A stretch of 43,868 bases of DNA from Lachnospiraceae bacterium (GTDB lineage: Bacteria > Bacillota > Clostridia > Lachnospirales > Lachnospiraceae). The notes under the pieces are model-generated. The model had not been told where the DNA came from. It searched no databases and saw nothing but the letters and a program-made list of their open reading frames with translations. Positions 6,835-15,672 of the stretch are shown here, piece by piece. The position numbers were made by a program, and so were the translations under genes. The stretch lies in the NCBI GenBank assembly GCA_017556805.1, contig JAFYMC010000006.1, positions 1 through 43,868 on the forward strand, in the 5' to 3' direction. The number at the start of each line of letters is the position of its first letter. Position 1 is the stretch's first letter.

Positions 6835-9800
6835 CTACTCCTTTATAGGCGCAAACAAACGATTCATGGTATACTCCATGCGATAATAGTTTTCCAACAT
6901 ATCCATGGTAGTCTTTTCATCCTTCATATCCTGCGCCGTCAAAATCAAATTAATCTGTCCGTACTTTGTGGTTTCATCGTGCATCTTCACCGCATCCAGC
7001 TGACGATAAAAGCTCTCGGTAATCCGGGCCTCTCCGTTCCGTTCCTCGGTAATATAATACTGCAACACTTCCTCGTAAAACAGAATAAACTCTTTCACAA
7101 AGATACCGTATCCCACATGACGCATCTCTTCTTTGACAAAGCGCTCTTCTCCCGCACCGTCAAACAAATAAGAAATGGATACTCTGCTCTCCGGGTCGGT
7201 CTGGTACTCCACATACAGTTTATCTGCCATACACGGCGGTAGCTCCGCCTTTCCTTCAAAACCGGAAAAGAACGGGAAAATCATATCCTTTTCCGCAAAC
7301 ATCCGCATACTCTGCTCCGCAAAGCGCACCTGCTCCGGGGTAAGCGCGTCCTGCTCGGAAAAATACTTTAACACCGCCAGACGGCAAATCTCACTGTCTT
7401 CCTCCGCCTCTTCGTATAACAGTCCCAACAATTCCTCCGGCATATCGCATCCCAAAATAAAACAGCGATAGGCCGACTGGGAAAGGTACGCCCGTATCAG
7501 CTTCGGATTGCCCTTCTTTTTCCGGTAGCTTAAAAATACATGATATGCCTCCGGCACATAACTACCGGCAAATAAAATCTGTCCCAGTAACCGCTCTTCG
7601 ATGTGCTCGGTCGGCAATTGGAATTCCGACGCACACTGCCAGATACGATACATTTCATCAGTGGTTCCGTAAAAATAATTCTCGAGATACTGCACAATGC
7701 TTTCGTCATACTTTCCTTCAAAAAACACCTGCCTGCATAAAAGTAACAGCATGTCGTTTTGCTCTCCGCCGCATTGCAACAGCATTCTCTCGCACAACCT
7801 CATCAGCCGCTTGGAGGCCACGCCCTCCATCCCGTACTTCTTTAACGCATCCAACGCCAAATCATACCGACCCCGCACAATCATAAGCTCTATCATACGG
7901 TTCCGTTCTTCCTTGTCCGGATAGTCCAGATTCAGTTTTGAAAGATATCCGTCCAACAGCTCTCCCTGGTAATTATCGTAACAGTACCGGATTAAGGAAA
8001 GGATTTCCCCTTGACGGAACTCTTCCAGCAAACCGTCCACATGTACAATCCGCTTGCTCAGTTCCGTAGCGTCTACTTCTACCGTACGGAAATTATGTAC
8101 CTTTTCCAAAAGATTTAACAATAAAATGCGGTTTTCTCCCGCCAGTTCGTAACAACGATAAATCAGTTCTTCCTCATGCAGCAATCTGGAAATATGACAG
8201 TCGGTGCCCGGCAAATAACGATTGCCTTCCCCATCCGTCAATACCAGCTTGGCATCCTCCGTATACATGCAGACAACCGCAGCACCGTTCGTTAACGGAA
8301 CCACGCACTCCTGCTCTTCCTCCTTGTGCAATACGGAAACCGCCACCATTTCCTTGTTATCACACTCCACGTAATAGCTGAAAATCAATTTCGGAAGGAC
8401 TGCCGCCAGTTCTCCGTCCAACAAAGAGCTGCGAAGCACTTCGCCGTAAACCGTGGCCAGGTTCTTATCAATCCGGCCGCTCTTTATACTGTTCACCGCG
8501 TACTGCTCCATCCGCTTTAAGTAGGTCCGGTAAAAAGAGCTTAAAGACTCCTGATTCCGCACAATATACGCATACAAAAACGCGCAATACGGCTCCTCCA
8601 GTTCGTTTCCGTAAATGAAATAAAGCAATACAGACTGGTCGATCTTTGTCTGAGAGCCGCACTCACAGGTATAAATGTAATACTCCTGCAACAACGGAAT
8701 CCGCAGTTGCAAGGAACATGCCTCCGCAAAATACGTATGATATTTCTTATCCCGGATTCCCTGCATAATCAAAAGGGAGCACAACGCCTGTAAGGTATCC
8801 CGCTGCCCGTACTGCTTATACGCAAGACAAAGACAACAAAGCAACAACCGGGAACATTCTTTACTCTGCAATGCCAGAATAGAAAATTGCAGTACCGTCT
8901 CCTTCTGCAACATTCCGCTCTTTAATCCGAACCGCAACACCTGCAGTTCATAAGCGCCTAACGTCCGCAACAGTGCCGGTTCCTCATTCCACAGCATCGC
9001 TGTTTCAAAATACAACAACGGGCTCCGGTTTCCTCTGCGATACCGGTCTTCCAGTTCCTCCAAAAGCATGGCTCTGCCGTTCTCGCTGCGCTTATCCGTA
9101 TACAGCCGGAACCACAAAAGCAAACCGCTTTCTTTATAGCGCTCGGATAACAGCTTAATCTGCGCCGCGTATGCCTTCACATCCTCCGCGTTCTTTTGCC
9201 GCATAGCTTCCAGATACTGCATAGCTCCCAAAAGCTCCGCGTCGGCGCCTTCCCGCTCCAAACGCTGTTTTACCTGTACAAATTCGCTCTCCGCAAACTT
9301 TTCCTTCTTCCCTATCAGTGCCAGATACGCACGATACATCTGATAGGTCAATTCCTTTTTCCGACGCGCACCGTCGTCAAATATCCCGTCCTGCAGGCGA
9401 AGAAGTAACAATTCCACCAGACTTTCCGCCTCCGCAATATAGCTGCCCGCCTTTATCTTTCCGAGACGAAAATCAAAATAGCGCTGAAACAGCTTGCATT
9501 CCGTCTCGTGAAAAGCTCGACGCTTCCGTTCCTCTTCCCTTGCGGTACGCTCGCAAATACATTCCACATCAATGCGAATCTTCTGCCGCGGTGTTTTTAG
9601 CACAATCCGGCCGAAGTGATTCCCTTCTGTCAGCGTAGCTCCGTCCACCGCCACCTCCAGGGCGCAACGATTGCCGTTGAAGCTCTCGGATAACAGCTTC
9701 TTGGAAGATACCATAAAGAACTCTCCCTCGGTCTCCACTGTCACATCCGTATGTCCCCAGGTATCTCTGGACACCGTAATCCGCTCCATCACCGCCTTAT

Positions 9801-10416
9801 CTCCCGGCTCGAAACGCAATACGGACTTATCCGCCTTTATCTGAATCGGTGCTTTCTTTTTCGTATATACCAAAAACTCTTCCAAGGCCCGGTCTACGGA
9901 ACGACTCTTCCGTAGCTGGCGATATACGGTAGTCTCCTCCTCCCGGTCTCTTAATACCGTAGTTGCAAAACTGTTCTCCGCAAACAACCGCTTTGCTTCA
10001 AACCAATCGCTCTGAGCCAGACCCGCAAATTGAAACAAATCCCTGATTTCACCCTCGGAAGACATACAGGAAAGCGGTACCACCTTAATCACAAACGGAA
10101 TCTCTATTTCTCCGCATTCACTGACCACGGTAATGACACCCTTGTGTACTTCTCCCGGTACGGCATACTCTCCGTGTACCGTATAATGAATCTCATTCTC
10201 GGTACCGACAAACTGGTGCTCCTCCAACACCAAAAGCTCGTTGGAAGAATAAAGCACGCCTTTCATAACACTCAGCTTCCGATTGCGCACGGAAAATTTG
10301 CCGCAAAAAGTCTCTCCCGCAGAAACCTCTACGGAAAGTGACTCCTCCGACACCAATATATCCGTCGGCTCATATTCAAATATTCCTTTTGCCAATCGTT
10401 CTACTTTATCCTTCAC
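6835..10416 (-). CDS. DUF5717 family large protein
   Basis: A 1193-residue protein that I match to DUF5717 from memory; function unknown. There is no signal peptide or clear membrane segment, so it is probably cytoplasmic. Residues about 1-115 and 190-290 look like beta-sandwich (Ig-like) modules with alternating hydrophobic strands. The rest is almost entirely helical, with many Leu/Tyr/Glu-rich pairs resembling a long TPR-type solenoid. The start is GTG with AGGTGG upstream. The following DUF5716 gene begins four bases after the stop, the strongest evidence that the two act together. Confidence 0.85.
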   Translation of the reverse strand: MKDKVERLAKGIFEYEPTDILVSEESLSVEVSAGETFCGKFSVRNRKLSVMKGVLYSSNELLVLEEHQFVGTENEIHYTVHGEYAVPGEVHKGVITVVSECGEIEIPFVIKVVPLSCMSSEGEIRDLFQFAGLAQSDWFEAKRLFAENSFATTVLRDREEETTVYRQLRKSRSVDRALEEFLVYTKKKAPIQIKADKSVLRFEPGDKAVMERITVSRDTWGHTDVTVETEGEFFMVSSKKLLSESFNGNRCALEVAVDGATLTEGNHFGRIVLKTPRQKIRIDVECICERTAREEERKRRAFHETECKLFQRYFDFRLGKIKAGSYIAEAESLVELLLLRLQDGIFDDGARRKKELTYQMYRAYLALIGKKEKFAESEFVQVKQRLEREGADAELLGAMQYLEAMRQKNAEDVKAYAAQIKLLSERYKESGLLLWFRLYTDKRSENGRAMLLEELEDRYRRGNRSPLLYFETAMLWNEEPALLRTLGAYELQVLRFGLKSGMLQKETVLQFSILALQSKECSRLLLCCLCLAYKQYGQRDTLQALCSLLIMQGIRDKKYHTYFAEACSLQLRIPLLQEYYIYTCECGSQTKIDQSVLLYFIYGNELEEPYCAFLYAYIVRNQESLSSFYRTYLKRMEQYAVNSIKSGRIDKNLATVYGEVLRSSLLDGELAAVLPKLIFSYYVECDNKEMVAVSVLHKEEEQECVVPLTNGAAVVCMYTEDAKLVLTDGEGNRYLPGTDCHISRLLHEEELIYRCYELAGENRILLLNLLEKVHNFRTVEVDATELSKRIVHVDGLLEEFRQGEILSLIRYCYDNYQGELLDGYLSKLNLDYPDKEERNRMIELMIVRGRYDLALDALKKYGMEGVASKRLMRLCERMLLQCGGEQNDMLLLLCRQVFFEGKYDESIVQYLENYFYGTTDEMYRIWQCASEFQLPTEHIEERLLGQILFAGSYVPEAYHVFLSYRKKKGNPKLIRAYLSQSAYRCFILGCDMPEELLGLLYEEAEEDSEICRLAVLKYFSEQDALTPEQVRFAEQSMRMFAEKDMIFPFFSGFEGKAELPPCMADKLYVEYQTDPESRVSISYLFDGAGEERFVKEEMRHVGYGIFVKEFILFYEEVLQYYITEERNGEARITESFYRQLDAVKMHDETTKYGQINLILTAQDMKDEKTTMDMLENYYRMEYTMNRLFAPIKE

Positions 10417-10443
10417 GTTTATCCACCTGTCTGCAACCGTACT

Positions 10444-11268
10444 TTATCGCTTAATAAACTCTCCCGTGATATCGTCCTTCCCGTAAACGGCGCTGCCGTC
10501 CAATGCTACATAGAAGGTTCCGCGGAATCTCTGTTTTCCGTTTACATTTTCAAAGAAATTGATGCCATAGCATTCCACTCCGTTTGCATTGGTGGTCCAG
10601 TCATCCACCGTCATTTCGTAGCTTGCGGTATCCTTTGCCAGCCCGAGACGCTCTCCGGAATAGCCCGCGAGCAACTGCTTGGCTTCCTCTATCGTAAACG
10701 TCTTATCTCCCTCGTTTCCGGTCTCCGTCTTATCAAGCGGGAACTTCTCAATGGAAGCTACCACACCGGACAAATCATAGCACCACAGCTTGCCTTCTTT
10801 CTTTTCCACAATCAAAAGAGGCTCCATGGCAGCTCCGTTTCCGTCGTTAATGCAGAAGGAGTAGTACTCCGCACCGTCAATCATCAAATGGTCATCCAAC
10901 AGCTCCACACTATAGGTGTCTAACTGGATAATCTCCCTGACAATACGCTCCGCTTCCTCTCTGGACAATACCGGCTCCTCCGTCGGAGTCGGTGCTTCCG
11001 GGGTAGGCGTATCCGTAGTCCCTTCCGGTACCTTGGTCGGAGCAACCACTTCCTGTGTTGCTTCCGGAGTAGGCGTATCCGGAACCACAGCCTCCGTTAC
11101 CGGAGCTCCTCCGGTAGGCTGTCCCGCTTCACTGCCTTCCTGCTCTTTCTTATACTTGGTAACCAGAACTATCACCAAAACCACCGCAATCAATACCACC
11201 ACAACGGTTAATAAATCCGGTCCCTGAGACCCTTTATTCTTAGAATTATTCTTCTTTTTCGTTGCCAT
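10444..11268 (-). CDS. Membrane-anchored extracytoplasmic protein with Pro/Thr-rich stalk
   Basis: First gene of the eight-gene run. The 274 residues comprise a Lys/Asn-rich cytoplasmic tail (1-17), one hydrophobic helix (18-37) and a Pro/Thr/Glu stalk with repeated TPTPE-like units (about 50-98). After the stalk come two similar modules of about 75 residues, each opening with a helix (LSREEAERIVREI and FTIEEAKQLLAGY) before beta strands. The outer part is probably on the cell surface. I do not recognise the family; PepSY-like folds would look like this but I cannot confirm it. AGGAGGG lies six bases before the ATG. Confidence 0.8.
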   Translation of the reverse strand: MATKKKNNSKNKGSQGPDLLTVVVVLIAVVLVIVLVTKYKKEQEGSEAGQPTGGAPVTEAVVPDTPTPEATQEVVAPTKVPEGTTDTPTPEAPTPTEEPVLSREEAERIVREIIQLDTYSVELLDDHLMIDGAEYYSFCINDGNGAAMEPLLIVEKKEGKLWCYDLSGVVASIEKFPLDKTETGNEGDKTFTIEEAKQLLAGYSGERLGLAKDTASYEMTVDDWTTNANGVECYGINFFENVNGKQRFRGTFYVALDGSAVYGKDDITGEFIKR

Positions 11269-11316
11269 ATGATCCCTCCTATTTTATCCTTTTGTGAATC
11301 GTCCATACGCCTTTTC

Positions 11317-11345
11317 AGTATATCATATTTTCCGATTTTCCGCAA
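11317..11345 (-). promoter_or_regulatory. Putative promoter of the eight-gene DUF5717/amidase run
   Basis: On the reverse strand TTGCGG (11345-11340) and TATACT (11322-11317) are 17 bp apart, about 50 bp before the start codon at 11268 and just after the pyruvate kinase terminator. Confidence 0.55.
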
Positions 11346-11357
11346 TGGAGAACGCAG

Positions 11358-11409
11358 AAAAAAGTGTGCATGAATTCCGCCCGAAACAAGCAGAATCCCG
11401 CACACTTTT
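11358..11409 (-). terminator. Rho-independent terminator of pyk
   Basis: On the reverse strand AAAAGTGTGC (11409-11400) pairs with GCACACTTTTTT (11369-11358), enclosing a G/C-rich imperfect stem and ending in six T residues. It lies 19 bp after the pyk stop. Confidence 0.8.
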
Positions 11410-11427
11410 CCTCTTCTATATCATTTC

Positions 11428-12849
11428 TTACATTCTGTCGCCCTTTACAGTCTGTACCTTTAACACATCGGTGACGCCCTCGGCTCCCGCCGCAATGACT
11501 ACTCTGTCGTTTTCCGAAAGCAGACCGTACCGCTTGCCGCAAGCCACCGCATGATCAAAGAGTACGTTAGCATCCGGCTGATACAATGCCGTTACCGGAT
11601 ATACGCCCCAGGAAAGAGCCAGCTGATGGAAGGTCTTTTCGTTCGGTGTTGCCGCAATAATGAGCTGCAACGGACGGAACTTTGACATACGACGTGCGGT
11701 ATAACCGGACATAGTAACCGCAATAATAGCCGTCGCCTTAACATCCTTGGCCGTGGTACATGCCGCGTCACAAATCGCATTAGTGGTATCGTTGGTATCA
11801 TTCTCGTACTGTGCCCAACGGTATACATCCATTTCGAAAGCATCCCGTTCCGCCTGCTCCGCAATCTTGGCCATTACCTCCACTACCAAGGCCGGATGGT
11901 CTCCCGCTGCGGTCTCTCCGGATAGCATAATTGCGGAAGTACCGTCAAATACCGCGTTTGCCACGTCGGTAATCTCTGCTCTGGTCGGTGTATTGTTGTG
12001 AATCATAGACTCTAACATCTGGGTGGCCGTAATTACCATCTTACCGGCCTGATAACACTTCTTGATAAACTTCTTCTGAAGTCCCGGAAGCTTCTCATAT
12101 TCAATCTCAACGCCCATATCACCACGGGCTACCATAATACCGTCGGAATGCTCCAATATCTCGTCAAAGTGCTCTACGCCCTCAATATTTTCAATCTTGG
12201 AAATAATTTTTATGTCATAACCACCGTAATAATCCAGACAGTTGCGGATGCCGATGACATCCTCCTTGGAACGTACAAAAGACGCTGCCACAAAATCCAC
12301 ATTCTGCTCTACACCAAAGCGCAAATCCGCCTCGTCCTGCTCACTTAAATGCGGAAAATCCAAATGTACATTCGGCACATTCACACCCTTATGATTGGAA
12401 ATCGTACCGCCGTTTATTACCTTACAAAGAATGTCCGTATCCGTCACTTCCGTTACACGAAGTAACAACTTTCCGTCATCTACCAGAATGTCGTTTCCCG
12501 GGGACAATTGCTTCGGGAGCTCCTTATAAGAAATCCCTACCTCTGTCTCATTCCCTTCCGTTTCTCTCGTAGTAAATGTAAACGTATCTCCGGCCTTTAA
12601 GGTTACAGCGCCGTTTTTAAAGTTTCCCACTCTGATTTCCGGCCCTTTGGTGTCTAACATAATTGCGGCCGGCATCTTAAGCTCATCCCGCACCTTACGG
12701 AACATTTCAATATTGGCCTTATGATATTCATGGGTCCCATGGGAAAAATTCAAACGTGCTACATTCATTCCGTTTTTCAACATTTGCGCCAAGGTCTGCT
12801 CATTGTTGCACGCCGGTCCCAGCGTACATACAATTTTGGTTCTTCTCAT
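11428..12849 (-). CDS. pyk: Pyruvate kinase
   Basis: Catalyses PEP + ADP to pyruvate + ATP, the last step of glycolysis. The 473-residue chain opens RRTKIVCTLGPAC and has the substrate-site elements ARLNFSHG (32-39), DTKGPEIR, KIENIEGV (catalytic Lys), ARGDMGVEI and TATQMLESM. It lacks the extra C-terminal PEP-utilizer-like domain found in Bacillus enzymes. Its GGAG ribosome site overlaps the last codons of the upstream response regulator (stop six bases before the ATG), so the gene is read through from a KdpDE-like two-component pair. Most pyruvate kinases need K+, which may explain that linkage. Confidence 0.97.
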   Translation of the reverse strand: MRRTKIVCTLGPACNNEQTLAQMLKNGMNVARLNFSHGTHEYHKANIEMFRKVRDELKMPAAIMLDTKGPEIRVGNFKNGAVTLKAGDTFTFTTRETEGNETEVGISYKELPKQLSPGNDILVDDGKLLLRVTEVTDTDILCKVINGGTISNHKGVNVPNVHLDFPHLSEQDEADLRFGVEQNVDFVAASFVRSKEDVIGIRNCLDYYGGYDIKIISKIENIEGVEHFDEILEHSDGIMVARGDMGVEIEYEKLPGLQKKFIKKCYQAGKMVITATQMLESMIHNNTPTRAEITDVANAVFDGTSAIMLSGETAAGDHPALVVEVMAKIAEQAERDAFEMDVYRWAQYENDTNDTTNAICDAACTTAKDVKATAIIAVTMSGYTARRMSKFRPLQLIIAATPNEKTFHQLALSWGVYPVTALYQPDANVLFDHAVACGKRYGLLSENDRVVIAAGAEGVTDVLKVQTVKGDRM

Positions 12850-12855
12850 ACTTTC

Positions 12856-13563
12856 TTAATCTCCTTCAATCATTCGATATCCTACGCCGACTTCCGTAAA
12901 AATATACTTCGGCTCTGCCGGATTCTCCTCGATTTTCCTTCGGATGTTCGCCATGTTTACGCGAAGAATCTGGTTATCCCCGTTGGTATTCGGTCCCCAA
13001 ATCTCACGAATAATGAAGTCATAGGTCAACACCTTCCCCGCATATTTACCGAGAAGACTAATAATCTTGAATTCATTCTGTGTCAGGCCCGCATCGTTTC
13101 CTGCCACAAATACACGGTATTTTTCATAATCAATGGTAAGTTCTCCTGCCGTAAACTTTCCGTTCTGTGCCACATCACGGTTCGCTCCTGCGGTTCTTGT
13201 ATGACGAAGTGCCATACGAATACGAGCAAGCAATTCCGCCGTTCCGAACGGCTTTGTAATATAATCGTCTGCTCCCATGTCCAAGGCCTCCACCTTGTCC
13301 CTTTCGTTCGTCCGCGCCGAAACTACAATAATCGGCAAAATCGACCACTTACGTACCGCTTTAAGAACTTCCATGCCATCCATATCCGGAAGCCCCAAAT
13401 CAAGTATAACAATATCCGGGCAGCAAGAGGTAATCAGGCTGTATGCCTCCTGACCGGTTCTTGCCGTAACTACATCATAATTGTTTGCATTCAAAATTGC
13501 AACTATAAAATTGCTGATGCTCTTTTCGTCCTCCACTACCAGAACCTTATTCTTTACCGGCAT
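12856..13563 (-). CDS. OmpR/KdpE-family response regulator
   Basis: A 235-residue DNA-binding regulator. The receiver domain (1-120) has the acidic pair at 11-12, phospho-acceptor Asp55 (VILDLGLPD) and the conserved Lys in YITKPF. A winged-helix DNA-binding domain (about 135-232) ends in TEVGVGYRM, typical of the OmpR class and closest by eye to KdpE. It begins one base after the kinase stop and overlaps the pyk ribosome site. No kdpFABC genes are in the window, so K+ control is only a guess. Confidence 0.9.
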   Translation of the reverse strand: MPVKNKVLVVEDEKSISNFIVAILNANNYDVVTARTGQEAYSLITSCCPDIVILDLGLPDMDGMEVLKAVRKWSILPIIVVSARTNERDKVEALDMGADDYITKPFGTAELLARIRMALRHTRTAGANRDVAQNGKFTAGELTIDYEKYRVFVAGNDAGLTQNEFKIISLLGKYAGKVLTYDFIIREIWGPNTNGDNQILRVNMANIRRKIEENPAEPKYIFTEVGVGYRMIEGD

Positions 13564-13564
13564 G

Positions 13565-14644
13565 TTATCCCTCCTTTATCGGTAACGAAAACTCCAACAC
13601 AGCGCCGCCTTCCTTTCGATTATAGGCTTTTACGATTCCGCCGTGGGCGCGGATAATACTTTGACAAACCGTAAGACCGATTCCCATATTACGCTTTCCG
13701 TCAATATTTTCGCTATTTTCTCTGTAAATACTTTCGCTTAAAATTCGCGGTAAAACCTCTTTTGCAATACCGACTCCGTCATCCTCTACAAAAAAATAGG
13801 CATACTCGCCTTCCGGTCTTACTTTAAGAAGAATTTCGCTGACAACACCTCCGTGCAACACCGCATTCTCCATCAGATTACACAAAACCTGTTCGATTAA
13901 CATCGCATCCATCGGAACGAACAGTGCCTCCTCCGGCATTTCAATCTTTACAGGCGCTCCCGGAAAACGTTTCTTAAACTTTGCGACCGATTCCCCGAAG
14001 ACCTCCTCTACCAGTTCCGGCGCCTTCGTTATCTTTGCGGAATCTGCGTCAATTCTTGTAACCAGAAGCAAGTTTTCCACAACACGTACCAGCCACTGGG
14101 CTTCTTCCTTCACATCACCCAGCAAAGACAACGTCTTTTCTTCGGACAGTTTATCATGATTTTCCGCCACTGCGGATACTGCCCCTACAATAGAGGTTAA
14201 CGGTGTACGGATATCATGGGAAACCGCGCGCAACAAATTCGCACGCATCTGCTCCTTTTCGATTTCCGTACGTATTTTTTCCTGTTGCTTAATCTGGGTA
14301 GTCAGCATGCTTACCACTATAGACACGGAAAACATCGCAACAAACGTCAGCGGATAGCCGCTGAGCGTAAAGTTAAAATGAAAGTACGGATAGGTAAATA
14401 TGTAATTCACTTCGACTACGGCAATAATCGATGCAAACATACCGTAAAAATAACTGTTTGTAAACCGTGAAATCAACAGAATTGCCAACACAAACAAGAG
14501 CGGCGCATGGTTATTTGCCTGCTCCCCGTTATGCATCAGGAAACAACACCCGGTAGCAAGCGCCAATATTCCAACGGTTATCAACGTATCCTTCCATGTC
14601 AGCGCTACAAATGATTCTGTTTTTTGTCCGGCTGTTTGTTTCAT
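13565..14644 (-). CDS. KdpD-like sensor histidine kinase without the N-terminal sensor
   Basis: A 359-residue membrane kinase. Four hydrophobic segments (about 20-115) match the DUF4118 transmembrane module of KdpD. A HisKA helix follows with phospho-acceptor His143 (RAVSHDIRTPLTS), then an HATPase_c domain with LCNLMENAVLHG (N box), EDDGVGI (G1) and MGIGLTVC (G2). The cytoplasmic KdpD sensor and USP domains of full-length (about 900 residue) KdpD are missing, so the signal probably enters through the membrane part. It is paired with the regulator one base downstream. Confidence 0.9.
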   Translation of the reverse strand: MKQTAGQKTESFVALTWKDTLITVGILALATGCCFLMHNGEQANNHAPLLFVLAILLISRFTNSYFYGMFASIIAVVEVNYIFTYPYFHFNFTLSGYPLTFVAMFSVSIVVSMLTTQIKQQEKIRTEIEKEQMRANLLRAVSHDIRTPLTSIVGAVSAVAENHDKLSEEKTLSLLGDVKEEAQWLVRVVENLLLVTRIDADSAKITKAPELVEEVFGESVAKFKKRFPGAPVKIEMPEEALFVPMDAMLIEQVLCNLMENAVLHGGVVSEILLKVRPEGEYAYFFVEDDGVGIAKEVLPRILSESIYRENSENIDGKRNMGIGLTVCQSIIRAHGGIVKAYNRKEGGAVLEFSLPIKEG

Positions 14645-14698
14645 CTGACTGCCCTCGTCTTTTCTCCATCATACCTTAAACCTAAATCCTCAGCATGC

Positions 14699-14707
14699 AG
14701 TATACCA
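14699..14707 (-). promoter_or_regulatory. Putative extended -10 promoter of the KdpDE-like/pyk operon
   Basis: On the reverse strand TGG precedes TATACT, an extended -10 element. I see no good -35 box. The kinase start codon is about 55 bp downstream. Confidence 0.45.
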
Positions 14708-14780
14708 TATTTCCTTGTTAAATAGTCGTTAAGGTTTTCTTGTCCGCAGAAATTATCTGCGGAATTCTTTCTATTTTCAC

Positions 14781-14822
14781 AAAAAAGAGCCTTTGCCGCA
14801 AACTACGACACAAGACTCTTTT
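14781..14822 (-). terminator. Terminator after the 246-residue membrane protein gene
   Basis: On the reverse strand AAAAGAGTC pairs imperfectly with GGCTCTTTTTT across a 20-base interior, ending in a T-run. It lies directly after the stop codon at 14827. Confidence 0.65.
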
Positions 14823-14826
14823 ATTT

Positions 14827-15567
14827 TTATTTAACGGTTACCTCATCCTTTACCGTCTCACGTCCCATCAAATACCGTACAAACGCCGTTGCGTTATCTG
14901 CACGTTTGGAATTTCCCACAATGGCAAGAACAATCTGTTCTCCGTAATACGGACTGGTTTCCGCATACTCCCCGATATAAAAACCGTAAGGCAGTTCTTC
15001 TCCTACATTACCGTCCTCGTCCACTGCTCTCGCATAGCAATATTTATCGGAAAGTGCTTCATACAAATCCGCCGGAATCTGAGCCGACAACGGGCGCAAA
15101 TAATATCCCGCATACTCCTTTATCAAACCCTCTCTGGCAATGATAATATCGATATCTCCGACAAACGCATGGGCCGTAAACTTCTGTGCCGAAGTCGGGT
15201 CCGACTGATTGGAAACCATAATCGTATTATCAAAATACACGTCCTGGGTTTTCTCATCCAAAGAAATATACTCTTTGTAACCGGCCTGAAGCTGCTCCAT
15301 CTCTCCGGTCTGTACTACCGTATCCAGAATCGCCACATACAACATCCTCTCCGGGTCCGGCGCAACCATCTCATAGATTGCATAGCCTGCAAAACCGATT
15401 ACACATGCCCATATAAATACCTTTAACAAATAGTATGCCTTAAAATGCTCCCATTTTGCCTTAAAACCTTTTAATTCCTGCCACTTCTGCTTATCTGTCT
15501 TTTCCTCTCTTTGTTGATAAATAGATGCGGAATCATCCAAGGTTGTTTTTTTCTCCGAAATATCCAT
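14827..15567 (-). CDS. Single-pass membrane protein of unknown function
   Basis: A 246-residue protein that I do not recognise. The first 45 residues are highly charged (Gln, Lys, Glu) and probably cytoplasmic. One hydrophobic helix (about 47-66) is followed by an extracytoplasmic domain of about 180 residues with alternating beta segments (LYVAILDTVVQ, DIDIIIAREGLI, QIVLAIVGNSK). This domain reminds me of a periplasmic-binding or von Willebrand-like alpha/beta fold, but no motif settles it. An AGGTGAGGTG site precedes the ATG. It has its own probable promoter and terminator. Confidence 0.75.
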   Translation of the reverse strand: MDISEKKTTLDDSASIYQQREEKTDKQKWQELKGFKAKWEHFKAYYLLKVFIWACVIGFAGYAIYEMVAPDPERMLYVAILDTVVQTGEMEQLQAGYKEYISLDEKTQDVYFDNTIMVSNQSDPTSAQKFTAHAFVGDIDIIIAREGLIKEYAGYYLRPLSAQIPADLYEALSDKYCYARAVDEDGNVGEELPYGFYIGEYAETSPYYGEQIVLAIVGNSKRADNATAFVRYLMGRETVKDEVTVK

Positions 15568-15600
15568 ACGTCACCTCACCTGTCTCATCTTTCCCGAAAC

Positions 15601-15609
15601 AGTATAGCA
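15601..15609 (-). promoter_or_regulatory. Putative extended -10 promoter of the membrane protein gene
   Basis: On the reverse strand TGC precedes TATACT about 35 bp before the start codon at 15567. The -35 region is poor, so confidence is low. Confidence 0.4.
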
Positions 15610-15672
15610 TTTGTTTCCTTCAAAAGGAAGAAAATATTTATAAAATTTCAAAAAAATCCTCTAAAACAGCCT

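Noticed and set aside
12721-13656. A 311-codon plus-strand reading frame opposite pyk and the response regulator
   Set aside because: It is antisense to two clear coding genes, has no ribosome site and its translation shows no recognisable domain.
13565-14644. Truncated KdpD pseudogene
   Set aside because: The kinase has all catalytic boxes, an intact membrane module and tight coupling to its regulator; short KdpD-like kinases without the USP part are a known form.
14740-15426. A 228-codon plus-strand reading frame opposite the 246-residue membrane protein
   Set aside because: The opposite strand has a good ribosome site, promoter, terminator and sensible membrane topology; the plus-strand product is a shadow.
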